In this document: positions 8,440-18,497 of the stretch, one piece after another
Numbering within the stretch: position 1 is the first letter of the stretch
How the letters are laid out: each line of letters starts with the position of its first letter
Assembly: GCA_033856175.1 (NCBI GenBank)
Contig: JAWVFK010000014.1
Span: forward strand, 70,451 to 134,450
DNA length: 64,000 nt
From: JAWVFK01 sp033856175
Lineage (GTDB): Bacteria; Actinomycetota; Thermoleophilia; Solirubrobacterales; 70-9
Direction: 5' to 3'
Made by a program: the position numbers and the translations under genes
Notes under the pieces: model-generated
What the model saw: the letters and a program-made list of their open reading frames with translations, nothing else
What the model was told of the DNA's origin: nothing
Database searches by the model: none

Positions 8440-10725
8440 ATGGCCTTTGTAGAGCCCGCCATCACCCCCGGAGCCCCGACCGAAGTGGGCGCGGACCCCA
8501 CCGAGCGCCTCCTGGCCGGCCTCAACCCCCCTCAGCGCCAGGCCGTAACCCACGGTGAGGGCCCGCTGCTCGTCCTGGCGGGCGCCGGCTCGGGCAAGAC
8601 CCGCGTCCTGACCCACCGCATCGCCCACCTGCTGGCGACCCGCAGCGCCGAGCCCAACGAGATCCTCGCGATCACCTTCACCAACAAAGCAGCCGAGGAG
8701 ATGCGCGCCCGCGTCGAGCAGCTCGTCGGCGGCGTCTCGCGGCAGATGTGGCTGATGACGTTTCACTCGGCCTGCGCCCGGATCCTGCGCCGCGAGGCCG
8801 AGCGCCTCGGCTATGCCCGCGCCTTCACGATCTACGACGAGTCCGACTCGCTGCGGATGCTCAAGCGCTGCATGAAGGACCTCGACATCGACCCCAAGCG
8901 CTACCCGCCGCGCTCGATCCGCGCCCAGATCTCCTCCGCCAAGAATCAGCTGATCGACTCCGTCGAGTACACCGAGCGCGGCGGCTCGACCTACGAGGAG
9001 ACGGTCGCGGCCGTATACGGCCGCTACGAGAAGCGGATGCTGGCCGCCAACGCGATGGACTTCGACGACCTGCTCGTCCGCACGGTCAACGTCCTCGAGC
9101 TCTTCGAGGAGGTCCGCCGCCGCTACCAGCGCAGCTTCCGCCATGTCCTCGTCGACGAGTACCAGGACACGAACCGCTGCCAGTACCGGCTGCTGCAGCT
9201 GCTGACCGAGGAGCACCGGAACCTCTTCGTCGTCGGCGACGACGACCAGTCGATCTACGGCTTCCGCTCGGCTGACATCCGCAACATCCTCGAGTTCGAG
9301 CGCGACTTCCCCGACACCGAGGTCGTCAAGCTCGAGCAGAACTACCGCTCGACCCAGACGATCCTCTCGGCCGCCAACGCCGTCGTCGCCAACAACAAGG
9401 GCCGCAAGCCGAAGCGGCTCTGGACCGAGCTCGAGGGCGGCGAGGCGATCCACGTCGTCGAGCTCAGCGACGAGCACGCCGAGGCGCGCTACGTCGCCGG
9501 CGAGATCGAGCGGCTCTGCGGCGAGGAGGGCCTGAGCCGCGCCGACATCGCGGTCTTCTACCGCGTCAACGCCCAGGGCCGGGTGCTCGAGGACACGCTC
9601 GTCCGCTACGACGTTCCCTACCAGGTGATCGGCGGCACGAAGTTCTACGAGCGCGCCGAGGTCAAGGACGCCGTCGCCTATCTCAGCCTCGTCGCCAACC
9701 CCGCCGACGACGTCTGCTTTGGCCGCGTGGTCAACTCGCCGCGCCGCGGCATCGGCACGACGAGCGAGGCGCGGCTGATCTCGCACGCCAACACGATCGG
9801 CGTGCCCGTGCTCGAGGTCTGCGCCAGCCCCGAGGAGGTGCCGGGGCTCGGCGCCGCCGCGATCAAGGCGGTCAGCCGCTTCCACGACATGATCGACGGC
9901 CTCCGCGAGCGCGCCGAGCGCGGCTCCGTGGGCGGTTTGCTCGAGGCGATCCTCAACGAGTCCGGCTACATCGAGGTGCTGGAGGCCGAGCGAACGATCG
10001 AGGCCGAGGGCCGGATCGAGAACCTCCAGGAGCTCGTTGGCGTCGCCCGCGAGTTCGACGCCAACCGGCGCGTCGAGGGGCCCTCCGAGGAAACCCCGCT
10101 GGAGGAGTTTCTCGCCCAGATCTCGCTCTACTCCGATCAGGACGGCATTCGCGACAGCGAGGACCTGGCGACGCTGATGACCCTTCACAACGCCAAGGGG
10201 CTGGAGTACGAGGCGGTTTTCGTCATCGGCTGCGAGGAGGGCCTGTTCCCGCACATGCGCGCCCTCGAGCAGGGGGAGACCGAGGAGGAGCGCCGCCTCT
10301 GCTACGTCGGCATCACCCGCGCCAAGCGCCGCCTCTGGCTGACGTTTGCCCGCGAGCGGACCCTCTTCGGCGGCCGCGACCGCAACCTGCCCTCGCGCTT
10401 CATCGATGAGCTCCCCGACGAGCTCATCGAGCGCGAGGGACTGCCGCCGACGACGACGGGTTGGATGAGCGGTTCCTCCGGCCACGCCTGGACGCCAGGC
10501 GGACGAGGTGGCCGCAGTCAATCCCCCGGTCCCGCCAGCGCGCCCAGCCGAGGAGATCGTGGAACTGATCTGGAGACCGGCGACGACATCGAGCACGCCA
10601 GCTTCGGCGCCGGCGTCATCACGGCGGTCGAGCCGGGAGGGGTCGTCGTCGTCCGCTTCGCCGCCGACGGCACTGAGCGCAAGCTGATGGCCGAGTACGC
10701 GCCGATCAAGAAGGTCAGCCGGTGA
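8440..10725 (+). CDS. pcrA: ATP-dependent DNA helicase, UvrD/PcrA family
   Basis: 761 residues. Superfamily 1A 3'-5' helicase for repair and replication restart. Motifs in order: Q-motif LNPPQRQAVTH, Walker A LAGAGSGKTRVL, LAITFTNKAAEEM, DEYQDTN (II), VGDDDQSIYGFRSAD (III), LEQNYRST (IV), LMTLHNAKGLEYEAVFVIGC (V) and RRLCYVGITRAK (VI). The C-terminus ends in a small beta domain (HASFGAGVITAVEPGGVVVV) typical of PcrA/UvrD1, which contacts RNA polymerase or Ku in relatives. The stop overlaps the folD start by 4 bases. Length fits the family. Confidence 0.95.
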   Translation: MAFVEPAITPGAPTEVGADPTERLLAGLNPPQRQAVTHGEGPLLVLAGAGSGKTRVLTHRIAHLLATRSAEPNEILAITFTNKAAEEMRARVEQLVGGVSRQMWLMTFHSACARILRREAERLGYARAFTIYDESDSLRMLKRCMKDLDIDPKRYPPRSIRAQISSAKNQLIDSVEYTERGGSTYEETVAAVYGRYEKRMLAANAMDFDDLLVRTVNVLELFEEVRRRYQRSFRHVLVDEYQDTNRCQYRLLQLLTEEHRNLFVVGDDDQSIYGFRSADIRNILEFERDFPDTEVVKLEQNYRSTQTILSAANAVVANNKGRKPKRLWTELEGGEAIHVVELSDEHAEARYVAGEIERLCGEEGLSRADIAVFYRVNAQGRVLEDTLVRYDVPYQVIGGTKFYERAEVKDAVAYLSLVANPADDVCFGRVVNSPRRGIGTTSEARLISHANTIGVPVLEVCASPEEVPGLGAAAIKAVSRFHDMIDGLRERAERGSVGGLLEAILNESGYIEVLEAERTIEAEGRIENLQELVGVAREFDANRRVEGPSEETPLEEFLAQISLYSDQDGIRDSEDLATLMTLHNAKGLEYEAVFVIGCEEGLFPHMRALEQGETEEERRLCYVGITRAKRRLWLTFARERTLFGGRDRNLPSRFIDELPDELIEREGLPPTTTGWMSGSSGHAWTPGGRGGRSQSPGPASAPSRGDRGTDLETGDDIEHASFGAGVITAVEPGGVVVVRFAADGTERKLMAEYAPIKKVSR

Positions 10726-11591
10726 GCGCGCGGCTGATCGACGGCAAGGCGATCGCCGCCGCGCTCCGCGGCCGCATCGCCGCCGAGGTGAGCGCGCACG
10801 CGGATCGCAACGGCGGCCACACGCCGGGCCTGGCGACGGTCCTCGTCGGCGAGGACCCCGCATCGCAGGTCTACATCGCCAACAAGCACCGCGCCTGCGA
10901 GGAGGCCGGGATCAGGTCGATCCACCACCAGCTCGAGGCCTCGACGAGCGAGGCGGAGCTGCTTGGCCTCGTCACGCGGCTCAATGCGGACGACGACGTC
11001 GACGGCATCCTCGTCCAGCTGCCGCTGCCCGACCAGATCGACGCCGACGCCGTCATCGCGGCGATAGCGCCGGCAAAGGACGTCGACGGGCTGACGCCGG
11101 CGAACGCGGGCCTGCTGGCCCAGGGCAATCCAGGCCTGGTTCCCTGCACGCCGGCCGGGGTCATGGAGCTGCTGCGGCACGAGGGCATCGACCCGACCGG
11201 CCTCGAGGCCGTCGTGCTCGGGCGCTCGATCCTCGTCGGCCGGCCGCTGATCTCTCTGCTGCTCGGGGCCAACGCGACGGTCACGACCTGCCACACGCGC
11301 ACGCGCGACCTCGCTTCGGTCTGCCGCCGCGCCGACCTGCTGATCGCCGCCGCGGGAGCACCGCGGCTCGTCGGCGCCGAGATGGTCAAGCCGGGCGCGA
11401 CGGTGATCGACGTCGGCATCAACCGCGGCCCCGACGGCCTCGTCGGCGACGTCGACTTCGAGCCGGTCGCCGCGGTCGCGGGGGCGATCACGCCGGTCCC
11501 CGGCGGCGTCGGGCCGATGACGATCGCGATGCTGCTCGCCAACACGCTGACGGCCGCCGAGCGGGCGGTTCCCGACCTGGCCAGCATGTAG
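10722..11591 (+). CDS. folD: Bifunctional methylenetetrahydrofolate dehydrogenase/cyclohydrolase
   Basis: 289 residues, GTG start in a GTGA overlap with pcrA. Interconverts 5,10-methylene-, methenyl- and 10-formyl-tetrahydrofolate. Conserved segments: ATVLVGEDPASQVYIANKHR with the catalytic Lys, GILVQLPLPDQI, PAKDVDGL, CTPAGVMELL, AVVLGRSILVGRPLISLLL (nucleotide site) and ITPVPGGVGPMTIAMLL. Translational coupling with a helicase is unusual functionally but common as genome packing. No odd residues were seen. Confidence 0.95.
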   Translation: MSARLIDGKAIAAALRGRIAAEVSAHADRNGGHTPGLATVLVGEDPASQVYIANKHRACEEAGIRSIHHQLEASTSEAELLGLVTRLNADDDVDGILVQLPLPDQIDADAVIAAIAPAKDVDGLTPANAGLLAQGNPGLVPCTPAGVMELLRHEGIDPTGLEAVVLGRSILVGRPLISLLLGANATVTTCHTRTRDLASVCRRADLLIAAAGAPRLVGAEMVKPGATVIDVGINRGPDGLVGDVDFEPVAAVAGAITPVPGGVGPMTIAMLLANTLTAAERAVPDLASM

Positions 11592-11677
11592 GCTGCGGCC
11601 GCGGGTTGAGGATCGTGCCCGCGCAGGGCCGGCGCGGCAATCGGGTCGTCCGGCGGGCCACCGCAGAGGAGAGTCAG

Positions 11678-12295
11678 ATGGACATCAACAGGTTGCGTCA
11701 GGGGGAGCTGATCGCCGCTGTCAGCGCCCTGCTGCTCTTCATCTTCATGTTCCTCGACTGGTACGGGCTCGAGGTCTCGGTGCCGGGCGGCCTGCCCAGC
11801 ACGACCGCGACCGTCGGCGGCTCCGGCAACGCCTGGGACTTCCTCAGCGTAATCCCGGTGATCCTGCTGCTCACCTGCGTGATCGCGATCGGCAGCGCCG
11901 CGCTGAGCGCCAACGGCAACAGGCTCGAGCTCGGCGTGCCCGTCTCGACGATCATCACCGCCGCCGGCGGGCTGGCCGTGCTGCTGATCCTCTACCGGAT
12001 CGTCGACGTGCCCGGCCCGACCAATGGCGGCACCTACTTCGGCGCCGGCAGCGTCGACGTCACTCGCAAGATAGGCATCTTCCTCAGCCTGATCGCCGCG
12101 GCCGGCGTCGCTTACGGCGGCTGGCGGGCGATGCAGGAGGAAGGCGCCAGCTTCGGCGAGGTCAGCGACCGTTTCTCCAGTGGCACGGCGGCTGGCTCGG
12201 CCGGGCGCTCGACGGCGGCCCCTGACAGCGGCGCTCCAAGCGTGCCGCCGCCTGCCGACGAGCCGCCCTCGGCGGGCGGACCGCCCGCGCCCTAG
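11678..12295 (+). CDS. Membrane protein of unknown function, four TM segments and Pro/Ser-rich tail
   Basis: 205 residues. The chosen ATG has a good ribosome site (GAGGAGAG, about 5 bases upstream); the longer in-frame start at 11606 lacks one. Four hydrophobic segments are evident (ELIAAVSALLLFIFMFLDWY, SVIPVILLLTCVIAIGSAAL, VSTIITAAGGLAVLLILYRI, IGIFLSLIAAAGVAYGGW). The C-terminal 60 residues are a cytoplasmic-type, low-complexity tail rich in Ser, Gly, Ala and Pro. I do not recognise a named family. It follows folD by 86 bases in the same direction. Confidence 0.75.
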   Translation: MDINRLRQGELIAAVSALLLFIFMFLDWYGLEVSVPGGLPSTTATVGGSGNAWDFLSVIPVILLLTCVIAIGSAALSANGNRLELGVPVSTIITAAGGLAVLLILYRIVDVPGPTNGGTYFGAGSVDVTRKIGIFLSLIAAAGVAYGGWRAMQEEGASFGEVSDRFSSGTAAGSAGRSTAAPDSGAPSVPPPADEPPSAGGPPAP

Positions 12296-12320
12296 ATCCA
12301 GGCTCGGCAGCTCTCTCAGC

Positions 12321-14219
12321 TCAGCCGACGGGGACCGCTTCCGGGCGGTCGCCACCTCCGCTGGCCCGGCGGCGGCTCGGCCTGGATTCGGCTATGCCCT
12401 CGGCTAGACGGGAGGCTACGGCGATGATCGTCATCATCGGGTTGACCGCCGTCGAGGTTGGCAGGGCGCTGGCGTCGGCGACGTAGAGGCGGTCGGTGCC
12501 GTGGACGGCGCCGTCCGGGCCGGCCACCCCCAGCGACGGGTCGGCGGCCATCCGCGCCGTCCCCATCGGGTGAAAGGCCTCCAGGCGCAGCTCACCAGGC
12601 CGGAAGCCGGCCGACTCGAACTCGGCCAGGCGGCTCGGCAGGATTCGCGGCACGCGGCCGATCTGCGGATAGACCTCGATCGCGCCGGCGGCGAAGTGGA
12701 TCTCCGCCGCGCGCGCCATGCCGAAGACGAGGGCGTCGGCGTCGTCCTGGGTTAGGCGGTAGCCGACCCGGGTCGAGCCGTCGCGAGCCAGGGCGACACG
12801 GCCCGAGGAGCGGTCCTTGAGGTGGACGCCGATCGAGCCGACGCGGTCGTATCGCAGCAATCGCTTCTGGTGCTCGACGCCGACGCCTGTGAGCCACTGG
12901 CCGCCGAACGCCAGCGGCGTGAAGGTCGCCTCGAGCAGGATGCCGCGGTCGTGCCACTGGTCGACGTAGTAGCTCTGCATGATCCCGTCCCAGCCGCGGA
13001 CGTCCTCCTCGTAGAGGGCGCCGACCCAGCAGGCCGGGTGGACGCGCAGGTTGCGGCCCAGCTGGCCGGTCTCGCCGCCGAGCCCGGAGCGCAGCAGCAG
13101 CTCCGGCGTGCCGACGGCGCCGCCGGCGCAGACCACGGCGTGGCGGGCGCGGACCTCGTACCCCCTCGTCTCGCCGCCGGCTGACGTCGTCCGGCAGGCG
13201 ACGCCCACCGCGCGGCCGTCCTCGACCAGGACCCGCTGCGCCTCGACGTGGGCGCGGATCCTCGCGCCCGCCTCGACGGCGCGGGGCAGGTAGGAGACGT
13301 GCATCGCCCGCTTGGCGTCGAGCGAGCAGCCGAACGGGCAGCTCGAGCACTGGACGCAGCGGCCGGCGTTGCGCGAGATCGGCCCGCCGCTGGCGCCGAT
13401 CGCCGCCGCTCCCTCCATGCAGAGCTGGCCGTTTCGCCCCATCCGCTCGGGGTCCACCGGCTGGACGTCGAGGAAGCGCTCAGCGGCCGCGTAGTGCCCG
13501 TCGAGCTCGCCCGCCCAGTCGACGCCGAAGCGCCCGCGCCACTCGGCGAGGACGTCCTCAGGGGCGCGGAAGCAGGTGCCTGAGTTGATCACCGTGGTTC
13601 CGCCGACGACACGACCGATCGGCAGCGGGATCGACGGCCTGCCGGCGGCGAGCGTCAGGCCGTTGTCGCGGTAGAGCGCCGGCAGCGAGTCGAGCGGATC
13701 CTCGGGGTAGCTGCCGCGGGCGTAGTGGCCGCCGGCCTCGAGGACGATCACGTCGAGCCCCGCCTCGGCGAGGGTTGCGGCGACGGTGGCGCCGCCGGCG
13801 CCCGAGCCGACGACGACGACGTCGCAGTCCTCGCCGCCGTCGGGGGGCGTCAGATCGCCGAGCGAAGGCGAGCTCGGCGGCGGGGCTCCATCGGCGAGGC
13901 CGCAGCGAGCCTCGGCGCCGACGGCGCCGACGACCTCCGGCTGGCGTGCGTAGCCAAGCCCGCAGAGGACCTTCAGCAACAGCAGCAGGTCGCGCTGGAT
14001 CCACGACGGCGAGAGGTCGAGGTCGCGTAGGTAGCGCTCGCGCGCCTCCAGGCTCATCCGGCTGAAGCGCCAGGGAAACGGCAGCCACTCGAAGGCGTGC
14101 AGCGCCAGTCGCAGCTGCCGCAGGGTATGGCGCGGCAGCCGCGCCAGATAGCGGGCGACCGGCTCGGCGACCTCGACGTCGCGCTCCGCCGCCGGCAGCG
14201 GCCCGAAGCCCGGCGCCAT
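12321..14219 (-). CDS. GMC-family FAD oxidoreductase with Cys cluster, long-chain-alcohol-oxidase-like
   Basis: 632 residues. After an about 125-residue helical N-terminus (HTLRQLRLALHAFEWLPFPW, MSLEARERYLRDLDLS) comes the FAD Rossmann site CDVVVVGSGAGGATVAATLA. GMC signatures follow (VVGGTTVINSGTCFRAPEDV, HPMGTARM, ADASALPTSTAVNPMMTI). A CVQCSSCPFGC motif lies mid-protein, as in several bacterial GMC oxidoreductases and plant/yeast fatty-alcohol oxidases; the N-terminus also matches that type. Substrate is not predictable. The frame upstream (14262 back to 14220) reads LSGAEQRILTAFSEA, which looks homologous to family N-termini but has no ATG, GTG, TTG or CTG. The start at ATG 14219 is therefore uncertain. 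Confidence 0.88.
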   Translation of the reverse strand: MAPGFGPLPAAERDVEVAEPVARYLARLPRHTLRQLRLALHAFEWLPFPWRFSRMSLEARERYLRDLDLSPSWIQRDLLLLLKVLCGLGYARQPEVVGAVGAEARCGLADGAPPPSSPSLGDLTPPDGGEDCDVVVVGSGAGGATVAATLAEAGLDVIVLEAGGHYARGSYPEDPLDSLPALYRDNGLTLAAGRPSIPLPIGRVVGGTTVINSGTCFRAPEDVLAEWRGRFGVDWAGELDGHYAAAERFLDVQPVDPERMGRNGQLCMEGAAAIGASGGPISRNAGRCVQCSSCPFGCSLDAKRAMHVSYLPRAVEAGARIRAHVEAQRVLVEDGRAVGVACRTTSAGGETRGYEVRARHAVVCAGGAVGTPELLLRSGLGGETGQLGRNLRVHPACWVGALYEEDVRGWDGIMQSYYVDQWHDRGILLEATFTPLAFGGQWLTGVGVEHQKRLLRYDRVGSIGVHLKDRSSGRVALARDGSTRVGYRLTQDDADALVFGMARAAEIHFAAGAIEVYPQIGRVPRILPSRLAEFESAGFRPGELRLEAFHPMGTARMAADPSLGVAGPDGAVHGTDRLYVADASALPTSTAVNPMMTIIAVASRLAEGIAESRPSRRRASGGGDRPEAVPVG

Positions 14220-14279
14220 CGCCTCGGAGAAGGCCGTGAGGATGCGCTGCTCGGCGCCGCTAAGGCCCGGCGGCCGCCT

Positions 14280-14726
14280 TCAGGCCGGGGCCTGGGGCTC
14301 GCCGACGCGGCCGGCGAGGGACCAGAGCAGCAGCGCCGACGCGGTCAGCAGCCCGTCGACGATGAAGTTGACCAGGTACATGAAGACGTCGTCGTCGAAG
14401 AGGTAGAAGCCGAGCGCGGCGAGTGAGGACGCCGCCTTGCCGGCCACCAACACCATGATCAGCCGTCGGTAGCGGACGGGGTCGGCCTGGGCGACGAGGG
14501 CGATGCCGGCGATCACGACCATGTAGGCGAAGCCGAGCGCGAGCCAGAACTTCTCCGTCGTCGGCGGAGCGGGGGAGAAGCCGCCGCCGAGGCTCTCGCC
14601 GAGGTCGGTGATGCTGTCGAGGACCCCGTCGGGGGTGATGATGAACAGCGCCCCGACCACGGCGAAGCCGAGCGCCATCAGCCGCAGGTTGAAGATGACG
14701 AAGCGCTCTGCGCGCGGGCCGCTCAT
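14280..14726 (-). CDS. Small membrane protein of unknown function
   Basis: 148 residues with four predicted membrane segments (LMALGFAVVGALFIITP, FWLALGFAYMVVIAGIALVA, LIMVLVAGKAASSLAALGFY, FMYLVNFIVDGLLTASALLL). Charged loops include DPVRYRR. Not recognised. It is upstream of, and co-directional with, the GMC oxidoreductase: its stop codon is 60 bases before that gene's ATG, so the two may be one transcript. Divergent from gatC, whose start is 33 bases away. Confidence 0.75.
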   Translation of the reverse strand: MSGPRAERFVIFNLRLMALGFAVVGALFIITPDGVLDSITDLGESLGGGFSPAPPTTEKFWLALGFAYMVVIAGIALVAQADPVRYRRLIMVLVAGKAASSLAALGFYLFDDDVFMYLVNFIVDGLLTASALLLWSLAGRVGEPQAPA

Positions 14727-14745
14727 CGCCAGGCGATCCTATTCA

Positions 14746-14751
14746 TAGAAT
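14746..14751 (+). promoter_or_regulatory. Putative -10 box (TAGAAT) of gatCAB
   Basis: Seven bases before GTG 14759 in the 32-base divergent gap. The hexamer is close to TATAAT. Leaderless transcription of gatC is inferred. Confidence 0.5.
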
Positions 14752-14758
14752 CCCCAGC

Positions 14759-15052
14759 GTGATCGACCGCGACGAGGTGCTCCACGTTGCCCGCCTGGCG
14801 CGGCTGCAACTCGACGATGACGAGGTCGAGCAGGCCGCGCGCGAGCTCTCGACGATCCTCGAGCACGTCGATCGCATCGGCAGCCTCGACCTGGAGGGGG
14901 TCGAGCCGACGTCGCACGTCGTCGCGCTCGAGAACGTCCTTCGCCCCGACGAGCCGCGGCCGAGCTGGCCGCGCGAGCAGATGCTGGAGGGCGCGCCCGA
15001 CCCCGTCGAGGGCGCCTACCGCGTGCCATCGCCCCAGGCCGCGGCCGAATGA
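14759..15052 (+). CDS. gatC: Asp-tRNA(Asn)/Glu-tRNA(Gln) amidotransferase subunit C
   Basis: 97 residues from GTG. Small clamp subunit that stabilises GatA-GatB. Typical GatC text: MIDRDEVLHVARLARLQLDD, LSTILEHVDRIGSLDLEGVE, PTSHVVALENVLRPDEP. First gene of a tight gatC-gatA-gatB unit; gatA starts 10 bases after the stop. Together the complex converts misacylated Glu-tRNA-Gln (and Asp-tRNA-Asn) to the correct forms. Confidence 0.93.
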   Translation: MIDRDEVLHVARLARLQLDDDEVEQAARELSTILEHVDRIGSLDLEGVEPTSHVVALENVLRPDEPRPSWPREQMLEGAPDPVEGAYRVPSPQAAAE

Positions 15053-15062
15053 CGGTCCTGCC

Positions 15063-16537
15063 TTGAGCGCGCCAGAGCTCCTCGACCTGACGGTCGCTCA
15101 GGCGCTCGAGCGCATCCGCTCGGGCGAGCTTGGGGCCGGCGAGTACTTCGACGCCTACGCGAGCGCAGCCGCCGGCGACGAGCTCAATGCCTACCTCTGG
15201 CGCGCCGAGCCCGGCAGCACGCCCAGCGGGGCCCATCCGGACGGCGATCTCGCCGGCGTGCCGATCGCCGTCAAGGACATCTTCTGCACCGAAGGCATTC
15301 AAACCACGGCCGGCTCGAAGATCCTCGAGGGCCACCGGCCCGCCTATACGGCGACCGCCGTCCGCCGCCTGACCGACGCCGGGGCGCGGGTTCTGGGCAA
15401 GACGAACATGGACGAGTTCGCGATGGGCTCCTCGAACGAGAACTCGGCCTACGGCCCGGTGCTGAACCCCTGGGATCGCGCGCGGGTGCCGGGCGGCTCC
15501 TCGGGTGGCTCCGCCGCCGCCGTCGCCGGCCGCCTCGCTCCCTGGGCGATCGGCACCGACACCGGCGGCTCGATCCGCCAGCCGGCCTCGCTCTGCGGTG
15601 TCGTCGGCATGAAGCCCACCTACGGCGCCGTCTCGCGCTACGGCATGATCGCCTTCGCCTCCTCGCTGGACCAGTGCGGCCCGGTCACCCGCGACGTCAC
15701 CGACGCCGCGATCCTGATGCGGGCGCTCGAGGGCCGCGATGCCTGCGACCAGACCTGCACGGGCATCGACGGCGGCGTCGAGCTGCCGCGGCGCGAGGAC
15801 CTCAGAGGGCTGCGCTTCGGCGTTCCCGCCGAGCTCTCCGGCGATGGCATCGACGCCGGCGTCCGCGCCGTCTTCGAGCGCACCCTCGAGCGGATCGAGG
15901 AGCTTGGAGGGGAGGTCACCGAGACGCAGCTGCCGAACACGGCCGAAGGCATCTCCGCCTACTACGTGATCGCCCCGGCCGAGGCCTCGGCCAACCTCTC
16001 GCGCTACGACGGCGTCCGCTTCGGCCTGCGCCAGCCGGCCGAGGAGCTGACCGAGATGTACGAGACGACGCGAGCGGCCGGCTTCGGCGCCGAGGTCAAG
16101 CGGCGGATCATGCTCGGCACCTACGCGCTCTCGGCCGGCTACTACGACGCCTACTACGGTCGCGCCCAGCGCGTCCGAACGCGGATCGCCGAGGATTTCG
16201 CGGCGGCCTTCGAGCGCTTCGACTTCGTCGTCACGCCGACCTCGCCCTCGGTCGCCTTCGAGCTCGGCGAGCGCGTCGACGAACCGCTGGCGATGTACCT
16301 CTCCGACTACTGCACGGTGCCGATGCCGCTGGCCGGCATTCCGGCGATCTCGATCCCGGCGGGGCTGGCGGCCCCCGAGGCCGGTGGTCCCGAGCTTCCG
16401 GTCGGCTTCCAGATCGCCGGCCCGGCCTTCAGCGAGAGCAGGATCCTCGATGCGGCCTTCGCCCTCGAGAAGACGATCGGCTTCACGCTCGCCCCGGCGG
16501 GCTCGGCTTCGCAGCCGGGGGCGGGGGAGGAGGGGCG

Positions 16538-16541
<4 letters not shown>
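15063..16541 (+). CDS. gatA: Asp-tRNA(Asn)/Glu-tRNA(Gln) amidotransferase subunit A
   Basis: 492 residues from TTG. Amidase that releases ammonia from glutamine for GatB. Ser-cisSer-Lys machinery: Lys in VPIAVKDIFC, the Gly/Ser signature VPGGSSGGSAAAVAG, and GTDTGGSIRQPASLCGVVG with the nucleophilic Ser. Further family text: LGKTNMDEFAMGSSNENSAY and CTVPMPLAGIPAISIPAG. TTG 15063 is the first start after the gatC stop that keeps the family N-terminus (LSAPELLDLTVAQALERI); longer in-frame versions overlap gatC. Its stop overlaps the gatB GTG. Confidence 0.94.
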
Positions 16542-17971
<1,430 letters not shown>

Positions 17972-18030
17972 GCCGGGCTTCTCCTTGGGGCCGCGGGTCC
18001 TGTCTGGGTTCGCAGCCTGATGCCACCTTT

Positions 18031-18178
18031 GGCGCCGCGGCCCCTTTTTAGATCCGGCTCGTTATGGCCCGGACTGGACTCACCCGCGAACGAGTTCGCG
18101 CGCGAGCCCAGATCCGGGACAGAGATCCGCCTGGTCGATCAAGGTGATCTAGTCCGTACTGGCGGCGGGGCCGCTGAT
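18031..18178 (+). repeat. Dispersed structured repeat, copy A
   Basis: About 148 bases, between the convergent 3' ends of gatB and a zinc-ribbon gene. Core hairpin 18068-18118: CCCGGA/TCCGGG, CTGG/CCAG, CTC/GAG and CGCGAA/TTCGCG arms around a CGAG loop. The 5' flank has GCCGCGGCCCCTTTTTAGA and the 3' flank GGTCGATCAAGGTGATCTAG then TCCG. Copies B (22700-22822), C (19846-19990) and D (20028-20178, opposite strand) share this layout. It may be an RNA, a protein-binding element or a miniature mobile element. Confidence 0.75.
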
Positions 18179-18210
18179 CGACAGTCCGCCCTGGCGGCGG
18201 GGCCGCTGAT
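18151..18210 (+). repeat. Two tandem 28-base units at the end of repeat copy A
   Basis: AGTCCG-xx-CTGGCGGCGGGG-type units at 18151-18178 and 18183-18210 differ at two positions and have a 32-base period. A shorter degenerate echo (GCCGCTGATTTG) follows at about 18221. They extend the 3' module of the dispersed repeat. Confidence 0.6.
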
Positions 18211-18240
18211 TTGAGGGGCTGCCGCTGATTTGGGCGACGG

Positions 18241-18477
18241 CTATAGGTCGGCGCCGCAGCGGGTGCAGACTTGGACGTAGAGCTTTAGGTGCTTGCCGCA
18301 GCGGGGGCATTGGCGGTCTGGCTCGTCGGCTTCGTTGCGGTGGGCGATTACGGCCAGGAGGCCTATTAGGGGTAGGAAGAAGCCGATTGCAAACCAGAGG
18401 AAGAAGGAGCCTCCTTTGGATCTGCCGACTATCGCCGTCGCAAGGCCGAAGAAGAAGAGGATTATCAGCAGCTCCAT
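18241..18477 (-). CDS. Small membrane protein with C-terminal zinc ribbon
   Basis: 78 residues. Two hydrophobic segments (LLIILFFFGLATAIVG and FFLWFAIGFFLPLIGLLAVI) followed by a CPRCG-(x)9-CTRCG zinc ribbon. Proteins of this shape are common, small and uncharacterised; no function is assigned. The ATG at 18477 is preferred because a longer in-frame version to 18684 is Arg-rich shadow sequence from the neighbouring oxidoreductase. It lies 20 bases downstream of that gene on the same strand. Confidence 0.7.
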   Translation of the reverse strand: MELLIILFFFGLATAIVGRSKGGSFFLWFAIGFFLPLIGLLAVIAHRNEADEPDRQCPRCGKHLKLYVQVCTRCGADL

Positions 18478-18497
18478 GTGGTGGGCTCTGGGTCGGG

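Noticed and set aside
8128..10863. 911-codon open frame on the minus strand across pcrA
   Set aside because: It is the antisense frame of an obvious helicase gene, with low-complexity Ala/Gly/Val/Asp/Leu composition produced by high G+C; no motifs.
18020..18214. Short plus-strand ORF and similar short ORFs at 19336-20079 and 22673-22897 that share peptide text
   Set aside because: The shared residues come from the dispersed hairpin repeat being translated; frames differ between copies and there is no ribosome site, so these are not a protein family.
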